A DNA stretch of 64,000 bases from Apteryx mantelli (taxonomy: Eukaryota; Chordata; Aves; Apterygiformes; Apterygidae), in NCBI RefSeq assembly GCF_036417845.1, contig NC_089994.1, forward strand, positions 10,248,001 through 10,312,000, written 5' to 3'. Positions 51,446 through 63,600 of this stretch are shown here, piece by piece (the first letter of the stretch is position 1; the number at the start of each line of letters is the position of its first letter). Position numbers and translations under genes: made by a program. The notes beneath the pieces were generated by a model that saw only the letters and a list, made by a program, of their open reading frames with translations, was not told the DNA's origin and did not search any database.

Positions 51446-54400
51446 CATTCTGTCACGGTAACATTTGTTCTATGAAAAGCATAATCCGCCTTTCTTCACC
51501 TCCATACTTGTAAAATCAAACCATTCTAACTGTTTCAGTTTATAGTACAGTGTAAATACAATGCAAAATCCCACCAGTCTAAACTACAGAGAGAATGTCG
51601 AGCAGTATTACAGAAAACACATTGTTGATTTTTTTTATTCTCCTACCATGAAAATTTTAAGGCACATGATAGTTACAAACACATTAGCTACTAATTACCA
51701 GTAAGCTTCTTAGTCTAGTTATTTTGTTTTTCTGAACAATAAGAACCAGATTGGCAGGCCTTGTAGTATCTGCGCTATCTTCCTCCTCACCTTGCAACTG
51801 GACTTCAGATTATCCTACCCCAATGTAAAACTTAAGACAGGCGAGAAAAAAAAAAAAAACAGGTTCGTAATACCTTCTCTTAATGTTTGTACTAGGTTAG
51901 TTACTGTACCAATAAATCGGAGAATTTCTTTGTCAAACATAAGGAAATATCAGATTTTAGCGGCATCAGCTCAAACTTTGTGAGAAACTATGCCTATATA
52001 AACACCTTCAAAAAACATGAGAGCATGACCCAAACCCAAGAGCACAAAACTGTGGACCGAAGATATTGGCACGCTGTAGTTTTCACTGAGTGAGCAGTTA
52101 GAAAGCAGAAGAGACTATAACCACTCTCTAACATGCCCATTTGGCTTCGGAAGCTTTGCCTACTCCAAGAGTTTAAGATGTGCCTCTCTTTCACAGGTAG
52201 CTGAGCCCTTTAAGCTCAACTTTAAGGCAAGTAACAGAAGGTAACTCACCACCTTCCAGCTCTGGAAACTGCTCGAGGATTGAAAATTGTTTTGCCGAGC
52301 ATAAGCCTTGCATGCTAGAAAACATCACTAAAAACTGCTCATCAGAGCTGGCAAGGACCTACTAATCTGCTGCAACAAGCACGCAACCCCCTGCTTTTTT
52401 GGTGTGTCACTTACCACAAGTCAGTTCCTAGCCCCAAATCACTCTCTCTGTGATGTCTTGGCAAAGGAGACAAGATTTGCTTTCATGATGCAGAAGCGTT
52501 CAGAAGCTGCATGTCTGAGTGCACTAAGAGTAGAACTAGGATAGGCAAGTGTTTTGCCCAGAAGACACAGAAGATCAGGACCTATGGCTGCCCAAGCTGT
52601 TGGATTCTGCAGACAGACCAACCTGGGAAGCCTTAATCACAGTACCCTACTGACTTGCCACAATTGCTCACACACTCAACTTGATGCTTCAATAAGGGAG
52701 TCCTGACTCGCAACAACCCCACCAACATTAAGTGCCTTTTCTTTCTTTTTTCCTTTTTTTTTTTTCTTAAAACCTCCACAGCTTAGTAAAGATGCTTGGG
52801 AGATGTGCAAGTCACCTCCTAGGGAACAAAGTTCTGCAGTTATTTGCCATCAGAAGTCTCCTCCCTCCCCCATGTTATCTAGCCCTCACTGGGCCAACAA
52901 ATTCCCTTCTCCTCTTCACAGGAGTCCTGCAACACCCTCTCTTCCTTCCACAACCATCTCTCCCACTAGAAGTTCTGTAGATAAAAATCCCTTCTACCCC
53001 AGCCCTTCACTGGCAGATTCCTTCCAGCTTTCACAGTGGAGCCAACAGGAGAACAGGAGGTCACACAAACCTGAGCCCTAAAAAGCACTGCCTGCCTTTA
53101 GCAGGGGGCTCTAGACCCTACTGCAGCTTTAGTCACACACACACTGCCGCTTTCCCTTCTTTACATACAATCCCTGCTGCTAAAATAAACTCAACGTTTC
53201 CTGGTTCATTCACCCACATCCCAGAACAGCTCTAACAGCCCAGATGCATCGCACCAACAAGGGGAGAGGTAAGGACAGGTGAGGGCACATATCCCATCAG
53301 GGCTTTCCACAAGTGAGCTTGTGGCTGCAGATAAGAAGGGCACTGGATATTTCACCAGGTTCAAATCTCTTGGACTTTGGCTGGTGGGCTGATACAAAGT
53401 GACAGTCTCACATATAGTCACCTCCGCCCCCAAATATTTCCCTTGCTCAACATCCAAACAACAGTTTGGGAAAAGGGCAAATCACTGCAGTGCAATTGAT
53501 GGGTTACTGGTTATTGCTACATACTTGGGAACTAATCATTATTGTGAGGCGTGGAAAGAAGGGGGGGTAAGACGTGATTTCCAGAAGTCTTGGCACATGG
53601 ACTTGATGTTTGACCTCTTTGTATACCATCCTTTGCTTTTCTGTAGCAGTAAACCATGTCGCCATGAACACGGTACCCAGGAAAACAAAGAGGAGCAGTT
53701 TTCTACAATGAACCCGGGCAGCCAATTCCATCTAACCTGACAGGGAAGTCTGCTTATCGCAGGATGCAGTATAAACACGAAAACAACTTTGGGGGAGAAG
53801 TAGGATAGGGTCTGGATTTGCTTCTCAGATACTCCTCAATGGTTTTAGCCTGGCCCATTAATGACAAAGGCCAAAGTAGATTCCAGTCCAGATTTTGAGC
53901 ACCACCATAGTGCCCCACTGAGAGCCAGGAGATACCTGGTGTAGGAGGTCGTGGACTATCAGCCTCTAGTCACATCACTTCCCCCCTGCTGCGGTTTTCT
54001 CTATTAACCTCTTGCTGGCTTTGGAATACTTGTACAATAGCTAAACCACAAAGTCTTAGCAGAGACTCCTTTCAACAGTCAGGTCTTTATTTTAAGTGAA
54101 CTTTTGCTCAGACTCCTTTGGTAAATATATGGATTGAAGTAGATCAGGGACAGACTGACAGCATGGCCCTTTCTCTTACACTGTTCTAATCAGCTACAAA
54201 GCAGGTTCCATTGCTAATTACTGAATGTTTTTAAAAAAATCCTTTCATATACAAAAAGAATACACCAAGTACATAACCAAAAGTGATATAAAACTCTTCT
54301 GTGTAGCTTGGTTAAAAGGGTCTCCGCATATTGGCAGAACAAGTATGAAAAGAGCACCATTGATAGAATATACAGTCAAACTATGTATCTGGTTTCGTTG

Positions 54401-54766
54401 CCACACTTTATGTCTACACATAGAGAGACACTGCCCCGACACAAATGCAGATAATCACAGATATATCTCTTTGCTTCCCTTGATCCGCTGAGCATCTTTG
54501 GCTCAATAGGACTTTCATGCAGGTGAAAAGACAAATCTTTGCTATCTTAGTTTGCTCCCAGCAACTTCACCTTCCCTAGGATCCAGAAGCGACCACTGCA
54601 ACATGCATGGAAGATGAAGGTCAGGAAAGGGAGGGGGTGAAGGAGCACATGTATCATCCACATCACTGACAGCTTCTGGCATCAGTCTTATTCCCTGAAT
54701 CAACAAATGCTTCCTTCTCCTGCAAACTACTTAACATGGTTTCGTCAACCTATCCTCTGCACAACA

Positions 54767-54820
54767 ATATATATATATAGATATATAGATATATAGATAT
54801 TTTTATTTATTTATATATAT
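54767..54820. repeat. (AT)n / (ATATAG)n low-complexity run
   Basis: Alternating AT with GATATATA units, then TTTATTTATT and another AT run. Possibly within the ARVCF 3' UTR. Confidence 0.9.
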
Positions 54821-56299
54821 GTATTCATGTCAAATTTTTAATATACTCAAGAAGATACAAAGCTCTTGGTACTTGCCTTTTTTTTAAAGTTTTTTAATTT
54901 TTTACAAAAAATTTAGGTGTTTACTATTACAGTAATATTTTGTGGGAGGTGAGGTTGTTGGGTATTTCCCCTTTTTAAGTACAAAGGAAACGGCAGGCAC
55001 TGAAAACCCCAAATGACATTTGCCAGATTAAAAAATGTGCTTTCCAGTCACACCGTTTTTAAGAGCTTGTTTATGAGTAAATGTGGCAACCAAAGAATAA
55101 TGGCAACCTAACAAAATCAGCAAAAGGCGTCTGATGCTACTAATGAGACACGCGCTTCCTGTTCTCATCTGCTGCCCTTCCTTGACCAATGCCTGGAGAA
55201 AATCGGTGATCTGAAGTCATTTAGTTCACAGCATTTCCAGATACTGTATACGCAGAGTATGTTCTCATGAGGTAAAAATCCCCCCTTACAGAGAGCAGGC
55301 CTCAGCACCTTAGAGGAGAACCTTTGCACATGCGTGATTTTCACACCAACTGAAATATGTAATCTCAAAACCACAGCAACACAGAAACCATGATGATGAT
55401 TTAAAAAACTCCAAGCTAGTTCCCTTTGTGGCATTTTTCATCAGGATCTATAGCTCAAAGCAAACATGGATCCAACAGTGATCAAGTTACCATCGAATAT
55501 AAATGATAGACCCATCTAAAGTTTATAGCGTGTTCAAAATAAAACATTCTACAAAGAAGCTCTCGTTTTCTTCCAATGTGTTAACAGCTATGGCAAAAGA
55601 AATAATGTTAAAGATTAAATCATCGTCAATGCAACACTGGTACGTTTAAAATGTAAAAGCTCCTTATTGCAATCTTTGAGAAAAAGAAAATAAAAAGCCA
55701 GCCAACTCCATTTCTCAGCAGAGATTTCTGAACTGGGGACACTGAAACCTTCAATAAACTATTTTTCATATGTGGAAGTAAAAACAGAGCCATTAAAGAA
55801 TTCAAATGGCAGAAGTATTGTACACCAGATTATAATGATAATATAGCACTGTGATTGATATAGCTTACTCTAAAAGCAGATTATACAGCTTGCAATTTTG
55901 TCATCTCCTCTCCAGTTCATTCAACCAGCATTTAATAGTTTTTGTTCTGTATTTTCTCCTTTGATTGAAATCCAACATACCCACTCAACATTCCTGCACT
56001 TCCTGTGGAAATAATGAAGAAAACCTCGACATTTGTCAAAAAGCCTTAAAAGTGTTGGATTCACAGTTCAAAAAAAAACCAAAACCCAAAACAAAAAGAG
56101 AGCCCCAAACCAGAAAAGTGCTATTATCTTCATGACTACACCTACGATATTTCAAATATTCTGCAGTATCTCTTTCACTTGTGAAGCTGTCCTCTTTGCT
56201 GCCGCATGACCTTCACTTCTCATACTTGGCACCATCCACACATAAGAGTCATCTAAGAAGGCAGCCAGCTAGATGGAAGCTTGGATTCTCTGTTCTTGC

Positions 56300-56578
56300 T
56301 TGCTTGCTTCTCGCAGGAGAGGGAGGGAGAGGGAGGCGGCTATTTCTGCTGGGAATGTAACTGAGTCAAAAAGCAAACTGTCTCGCTGTAAGGCATGGTG
56401 CTCCGGCGTTGGCGATGGCAGGTGGCTGTGACTTCTCCGCACGCCCTCCTAGAATCTGCAGCCTGGTCAGTGATGCAGCGCCCTCCAAGTCAATGGCAGT
56501 GGTGACTGATGAGATCCTCTGTGTCGGTTCAATGGTTTTTTCCCCCCTCAATTAAAAAAATGTGGTTGGACTCTAGCC
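56300..56578 (-). other. ARVCF: Candidate ARVCF 3' UTR exon (5' edge at 56578)
   Basis: An acceptor with a fair pyrimidine tract (CTGACTTTATTTTGCAG|GGCTAG) lies 1.4 kb downstream of the donor that follows the ARVCF stop. Splicing there would put most of the 3' UTR in a separate exon. The sequence after it is a little more GC-rich than its surroundings. The lower limit given is arbitrary. The evidence is splice-site shape only. Confidence 0.35.
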
Positions 56579-57990
56579 CTGCAAAATAAAGTCAGAACTG
56601 ATTAATACCAGCAAGTAGCATGTCCTTGGTGATATCCATCACCCACTCGTAGGGCAGTGGCTGGAAATGCCAGCATATCACCAACACAGGGAGTTCCTAA
56701 AGGGGTATGGACTGGGAGAATGGGAGCACAGACTTCGTTTCTTAAAGTCTGTATCCCACCCATAAGCCTTCACTACTAAGAGAAAGAGTGCAGCAATGGA
56801 AGCGTACAGGCACTACGCACATACCCTTTGGCTGGGTCAACAGGGCCGACCACACACTGCAGACCAGCTGTGGCAAGCCAGCAGCGCCAGGGCCAGCTCT
56901 GTGGCTACGTGAGGGTACCTGACAGCGTTGTGATACTGCTCTGGCCAGGTGCTTCCAACCAGGAAACAGAAACAAGCTGTAAACACTTGGCACTTACACT
57001 ATACTCTTAAGAAGAAAACAAACAAACCCAAAACAGAGGGGTTTTTCCTTCCCGCTAGTGAAAGTGATTTCCATGCAGCATTACGCAGGTGGAAGATGCT
57101 CCACATTTTGGAAGTCGAGCCTTAAGGACCTATTGTCCACTCTGATAGGAAAGTTGCCCAGTGCCTTCACAAGAGTCACTAAGATATTTCTTTAGCCATA
57201 GCCAGGGGCACAAAACCGGCTGTTCCAGACGTCAGGTCACACCTGATGGAGGGCCAGAAGGTATAACCAGGGTAGAGGGCTGTCCAGCAAGACAGCAGGA
57301 GACAGATTAGCAGCAGCAGGAGTGAAGAAAGGCTAGTGACATTACTAAGAAGCTTGGCACATGGGGAAGGCAGAGAACTAGAAAGCAACAAAAAGGTGCC
57401 TTTTTTTTTTTTTTTTAAAGCAACAGAGAAGGAAGGAATTGGGAAGTGGGAGTTGTGGTTCAACTTTTGTCATCTAACCAAAATCATCCACCCTCATCCC
57501 CCCACTCTTGCAAAGTAAATCTGTATGGCCACCACCTTTCCTGCAGATGGGCCGGGGTGTGTAATTCATGGGAACCTCAGGAGACATCCATAAATAGTCA
57601 AGGATATGCTTTTCCTTAAGTCTCAGGCTAATCCTTGTAATGAGTCCAGAGGGAAAAAAATGGTTGAAAGCGGGATCATACTATTCAAATTCATTCCCAT
57701 GGCCTAGTAGCAGAAATCTTTCACATTTCAGCTGACAACCAATCATTCAAGATATTAATTTTCTGTCTGGTTATTTGACAGGTTATTTAATCAAACAGCA
57801 GTGTTTGATTGCATTTCACTAAAGACACACTGAACAATGTAAACACCACTCCTTCAAATGCATTTTCATTTGTCTGGGTCTGAAAGGACCCAGTTAGCCT
57901 TAGAGAGATTCCACAGTGATACAGATCATGCACAAGACAAGTTAATCACTAGCACCAATTACCATTAAAAGAACCTACCATGCATGCAAA

Positions 57991-58092
57991 TTAGACCCAG
58001 GAGTCAACAGGCTGGGGTTTAATGTCACGGGCATCCACCAGATTCACCGAAGCCCTATTACTCCTGTTAATGTTTTTCCTATTTGTGTCATT
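57991..58092 (-). CDS. ARVCF: ARVCF last coding exon with PDZ-binding tail
   Basis: 102 coding nt after acceptor CCTGTGCTGCAG|. Encodes 33 residues, ending ARDIKPQPVDSWV, then TAA at 57991-57993. The DSWV terminus is a class-type PDZ ligand shared with delta-catenin. A good donor, CATG|GTAGGT, follows only 12 nt after the stop (exon end 57979), so the 3' UTR may continue in another exon. Confidence 0.96.
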   Translation of the reverse strand, partial: NDTNRKNINRSNRASVNLVDARDIKPQPVDSWV

Positions 58093-60684
58093 CTGCAGCA
58101 CAGGGTGAGGAGTTAAAAGCAAAACAGAGCGGATTAATCAAACAAACAAAAACTCCACCAACAACAAGTCAGCTCAAAGGAGCACAAGGAAAAATTAGTG
58201 GTAGAGAAAGAAACAAGATCAGCAGAGGCACAATACTGATGAAAGCATTTGCAATAGCCAAAAGGCTGCCATCATTCCCTGGCATCATTATTCACAATTC
58301 TTGGTCACTCTTGCAGCCTCAGAGCCATGGTTATTGGACAGTTCACAAGCCAGAAATCCCCCCCCACATATTTCTGTTTCACAAGACAGGGAGAAGGAAG
58401 GCTAGCAGCTACTCTGGCTTTGCCCAACTGAGAGCATGCCAGTGCATACCTCAGAGGCGTACACCAGACTCAATTCAGGTTATCGCCCATCCTTGAAAGC
58501 AGGAGGCAGCACAGGCTATGGGAGACATTGCAGAGGTGAAACATTTCTTCTCCTCATGAAAGCAAAGCAACTACCCACTGGACCTCTCTGGGATGTGCTT
58601 CACTTCAGACATGCACTGGGAGTTTGCGCTGCTTGGCGTGATTTTGAGGGATGATGTATTTGACCACTTTAATGAATTACAAGTGGCAAAAATAACAAGC
58701 ACTTGTTAAGTCTCCTGCCTTAGCTTATTTTCCTTAGAAAGACATTTTCTGTCAAGTTCCTATTGATCAACTTCCATATATCACTTGGCACATTCATTCC
58801 TTAATATATATTAGAACTGTGATGAGGGAACTAGAAAGTTTTTCCTATTAACTCTGGATCAGGCAGAGCCATCTCTTGCCACATCAGAGCAAACTGGGAG
58901 CAGCACTGAATAACTTGAGTATCAACTCAATTGTATTGGTTCCAAAAACAAATGAAGGGGGCACAACCTCCTCCAAGTGGAAAGGTGAGATTTTGCTTCT
59001 CTTCCATCTTCACTACACCTTATCATGCATAAATGAATCTGGAAGGTTCAGACATAAAGGTGATTGCTATTGGTTTCCTTTAATAGGCAGTACTACAAGT
59101 ATAGGCTTAGCAAATGAGGTGCATGAAGACTAAACAGGAAAACTGTAATAGCTGTTCTCCTGCAATGAGCTTTAAGGGTGGTAGAAGCCTCCTAAACAAT
59201 ATACAGCATTATCTTCACCTACTTATAGTATTGGTCAAATGAAAAAAGAGAGAGGGTGAACTGCCACTTGAAGCACACAGGTCAGTGTCTCAGACCAGCC
59301 ACGTCACTCCAGACTGTTCACTCGGGGCCTGCTCATAAACAAGCTCACAAGGTTTGGCGCTGTGGGCACTGTGTAATCACAATCAGTGATTACGTTAATG
59401 AAAAGTCTCATTGGGCAGCCTCCAACAAGGTGCAGCTAAACCCAAAGCTGGCAAATTGAAAACAGCAATCTGTGCTTAGAAGAAGTGCAGCTGGATTGAA
59501 GCCATTCTCCAGGGTATACCTTCAGGGAAAGGCAGGACACAGCAGCTAATGCATGACCAGACAAGTTAATACAGGCTGACTGAGACAGCAGGACATCTTC
59601 CTAGTTCATGATCTATGGAAAGATTTTTCTCCAAATCTCATTTTTATTCCCTTGCTCAATACAGTGGATTTTCCTTTCTGACTGAAGCTTAATTGTTTCC
59701 ACTGAACATGAACCATGTGGATTTTCTGATACTATCAGCAAGGTGCTGAAGGTTATTGAGGACGGCTTTCTGCAGAGTAACAATAGTGTTTCCTATCTCT
59801 GACTCTTGCTTCACTGAATCTTTTTTTTTTTTCTTCCCTAGAAATGACCTATCCAGGGGAAAAACACAAGTTTGTTTTGAGGCCAGGGAGAAGTGACGGC
59901 CACAGCAATGTTAGAAGCATTAAGCAACTTACAAAGTGGTCTACTGAACAGGTACATCAATGCAACAGAAATTATGCAAAGCCCATTAAGCCACATTTGC
60001 ACACAGCCCACAGTAAGAGCAGCTTCGTGAAGGAAGATTTTTTAAAATTAGCAAGTTGCCTAAACTTGCTTTTATAAGGCACACACAGAGGTATGCATGT
60101 CTCTCCCTCTCTCTCCATCTCCACAGCCTGATGCCCATGGTCCACTCAGGACTGTGAGTGAGTGCTGGGGAAATGAACACTGTGCACCACGCCGCTGTAC
60201 ACAGACACACAAGCTCACACCTACTTCTGATGGTGAAAACCAAAAAGGAGAGTGACTGCTTGCAGTGACTATTCTCAGAACAAAGTCTGAGCAGTTACAC
60301 TCTTTCGGGCTAGGGAATGTCCCTGGATGAAGGTGGCAGAACACACACTATTTTTACAACCTCATCCTTTTACAGGAATATAGCCATTGCAGCATTTGCT
60401 TCCACACTGCAAAAGCAGCATCTTGTTTTTATTTCTAATCAGCCAAGCGATCAGTTATGAAATGCTGCCTTTATCTTTAAAAACCCTTTACAGCCCCCTG
60501 GTGAGCAACTAGCACACATTTCTTGTGGAGCACACCAGGCTCCCTTTCTTTTAAAGGCACCAAATAGTGTTCAGCAATAAGCAGCAGCTCACTTTTAAAG
60601 GTTCTTTCTCTGAGGCATCCCCGGTGTTATCACTGGTCTTGTATTTGCGCTCCTTGTCCCGGTGATCGATAGTGGAGTACCCAT
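57991..60684 (-). CDS. ARVCF: ARVCF, armadillo-repeat catenin of the p120 family, last two coding exons
   Basis: ARVCF binds the juxtamembrane tail of classical cadherins through its armadillo repeats, and binds PDZ proteins through its C-terminus. Two exons, 60593-60684 and 57991-58092, join in phase 0 and encode the C-terminal 63 residues. The first reads GYSTIDHRDKERKYKTSDNT then GDASEKEPLK. The second starts NDTNRKNIN and ends LVDARDIKPQPVDSWV and stop. The ASEKEPLK block and KPQPVDSWV agree with mammalian ARVCF, and DSWV is its PDZ-binding motif. The armadillo repeats and N-terminus must lie right of the window. In between the tail is rich in Asn and Arg where the human protein is Pro-rich. 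Confidence 0.95.
58093..60592 (-). other. ARVCF: ARVCF last coding intron
   Basis: 2.5-kb intron with GTGAGC donor and GCAG acceptor on the minus strand. No feature recognised within it apart from a T run near 59.82 kb. Confidence 0.85.
60593..60684 (-). CDS. ARVCF: ARVCF penultimate coding exon
   Basis: 92 nt, acceptor GTTCCTCCTCAG|, donor TTAAAA|GTGAGC. The first two bases complete a split codon (probably Asp), then 30 codons, GYSTIDHRDKERKYKTSDNT then GDASEKEPLK, are in frame. Phase 0 at its 3' end. Confidence 0.94.
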
Positions 60685-63600
60685 CTGAGGAGGAACGATA
60701 TGACAGTCAGGCATGCAGCACCACTAAGAGCAAAACCAGAGCTGATGCTAGCAGTATTCTTCAGTGAAGAAACAGGGAAATAAACCATCAAAACTTGAAG
60801 ATGCTGGCAGCCTGCTTTTCACATGCTCTGAAATTTTTATCAGCTTAAAACAAAACAGAAAAGCCCTCTTTTTGCATCACTGCCAGATGCTGGTGCTCAT
60901 TAGTGAGCAGCACTGCTTTCATCCCAGCCTGCTGCAGTTCTGTAGTGTGCCCAAGGAAAGCAGCAAGTTATCAGCTCATGCCCTGTGGCTAATGAGCTTC
61001 AAATTCAGCTCAAATCTTCTGTTCCTTGCTTAGCTGCCTCATTAATTGGCTGTGTTCATTCTCCGAATGGTCCTGCAGCATGTTCCCACTCTTCCTGAGC
61101 CTGAGTACTAGCAGGACATGACAATAATTTGGAAGAGTCTTTTCCAGAGCACTGAGAAAAAGGGCCAGTCAAGTTGGAGGGGATCTTGATGCAAACCCTG
61201 CTGTGCTAGGCCTGTCTCTCAGTACAAAGTAGCACCTGTTGGTGATTTTTCTCCTGACAACTAAGAAATAATATGAATGCATGATTAAAATGGGCAAGAA
61301 AAGTGTGAGAGAAATAGTATAAAGAAATAGTTCTAATTATTTCAGAACCTTTGCTTTGAATCATTGTCAGCCAATACAAATATTATTTTCCTGATGCATC
61401 AAATTTCCCTCAATATTGGTGACAAATAGACCCTCTCATGCTCTGCTTTGATGGCATTGTAATCTGAAGTAAATGACACTCAAATTTATACTTCCCAGTA
61501 GGCTTTTGTTTCCCCTATGTAATTAAAGGATCATTAATGTTTTCATGTCCTGACAAACCAAATTCTTAGAATAGCTCAAAAAAGTTTTACATAAAATACC
61601 AAAATGCTCTTCCCTTGGTTTACTACCTGCAACAGGTCATCTAAGAAAAATACGTCATGTTTTTTGTGGGGTTCCAGAGGCATAAAGAGGCCCTGTTTGC
61701 CCACATGATGAAAGCACATGTGGCCAGAACAACTTGTACCAAACAGTCACAGAGCAGGGCTCTAAATGATGTTTATGCTGGCCACAATCAAGTTAGTTTT
61801 AGAAGAGCTGAAGTTCTCCTACTTGTCTTGTGAATCGAAGCATGCACAGACCTGTCACAAGTACTCAAAGTAGCTGTATATTTAAGACAGGTGTAGTAAC
61901 AGATTCCATAACCACGCTGCCTAAAAATAACTAAAGCATTTTTGAGTTATAGCAGTAAACAGATCTTAAAGCTTGAAAATCATTGCTACACAGAGCAATG
62001 ATTACTTACAACTATTTGGTGTCAATGAAGATACCTAACATTCTTGGCTGTTCCTTTCAAACAAAAAGGAAAAAACCCACCAGCTGCATCCAGCCACCCA
62101 GCCAGCATTCCTGGTGGAACATATGACCAATAATTCTCTTTCAGATGACAGGCACAAATACTGTTAGTAAGTCATATGCTGATCTAAAGACACATCATTC
62201 ATTTGGGAATCAAAAGTTCACATAGGTATATATTTAAATGATAGAAACATGCTGCCTCTCAGAAATTCAAACTCACAACTGAGAGGTAGCTCTTTACAAT
62301 CAAATATTAATTTATGCTCACAGATCACTTTGTAACAGATCGCCCATGATGATGGCACTACAGAAATGCAGAACATTTTTAAAACTGACAGGATGTAAAG
62401 GGAAACCTTTAACCTACCACCAGAAAGCAATAGCTACTAAGGTGAAGTATGGCAGCTGTGATACTTCCCAGGGAGCAAGGTCAGGAGTAAGGACTGTAAT
62501 CACAAAAAATTAAAAGCACAGCAGTTCTTAAATACTATTTGAAAAACAAAAACAAAACAAACAACCTGCTTAGCCAGGACAGCAGCAACAGGAATGTTAA
62601 GCTTTTGCCAAGTGCTAGGAATCTAACAACAAAAAAGTCAGGAACTTTGGTTTTCAGATCTGCGTTCCAAGACGTTTTGCAGTTCATGCTGCCAGCTTTC
62701 TGTTGTGTGGTCTGCATGTTAACGGTGCCACACACGTCAACACTAAAGGGTTACGCGTTGCTAAAAACCATACACTGTGCTATGACTGTGTCAAGATAAA
62801 CAGCAGCAAAGATAGGAAGTGCATGATTTGACCTAATAAAATGAGAAATATCTTGAAGGAGTCTGCACTGGAGAAGTAATACCTTAGTGCCCAAGGAGAG
62901 TAACTTTCCAATGGAATTAGTGAGTACTGCTTCTTCCCTGTTTCTGATTCATTCTAAAAAAATTATCAGTATTAACACTGTTTCCATGGAATGAAGGAGA
63001 CCTATGCAAATCGTGTTGCTCCAGAGCATAAGTGCATTATTCTGAATTAATACAATTCGATTTACAGACAGATTTATATTGTTCAACAGAGGCCCTCCCC
63101 ATTCTGAAATATGAAGGTTTTTTCATTTTTCTAGTTGTTCCTTGGCTTGTTTATTCCTCTCTTAACCTTCTGCTTGTCGTCTTCTGTATCGCTTCACTGA
63201 ATATCTCCCATTCATGCTGTAGTGAAGGTGGGTTTTTTTGTCATCGCAAATTACAGGACCAAAATGCCTGCTGCCTGTCAGTCCATCTGTGCCCTCACAC
63301 AGCTCTCAACTTATTACGATCCAGCCTCCAGTCCCTTCAAAAAGGCAGAGGAGAAGTCATGCCTGAAGATGGGGATGTAGGACAGGGACATCCGAACCAT
63401 GCATCTCTGGCCAGAACAATTCTTGTCCGACTGTAGGTTAATTAAGGCACAGATACAGATTTACACAGCTCACAAATTTGGCAAACAGCCTCAAGAGCAC
63501 AGACCTGCCGCTTCTACAGACAGCTCAGTCGCAGCCCCCCTCAGGCAGCACCGTGACAATAAGCATCGACGATCTTCGGATTACTCTGTGCAGAGCCGCT

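Larger units (their letters stand above)
46436..57990. other. COMT-ARVCF tail-to-tail interval, no coding exon seen
   Basis: About 11.6 kb without a recognisable coding exon on either strand. It should contain the ARVCF 3' UTR on the minus strand, perhaps as a separate exon starting at 56578. It also holds an (AT)n/(ATAG)n run near 54.8 kb, a poly(A)/(AG)n run at 51.28 kb and several T-rich tracts. No clear interspersed repeat was recognised. Confidence 0.6.

Noticed and set aside
56366-56551. 61-residue minus-strand open frame as a protein-coding ARVCF end
   Set aside because: ARVCF already ends with the conserved DSWV exon, and splicing to this segment reaches a stop after one codon. Kept only as a possible 3' UTR exon.
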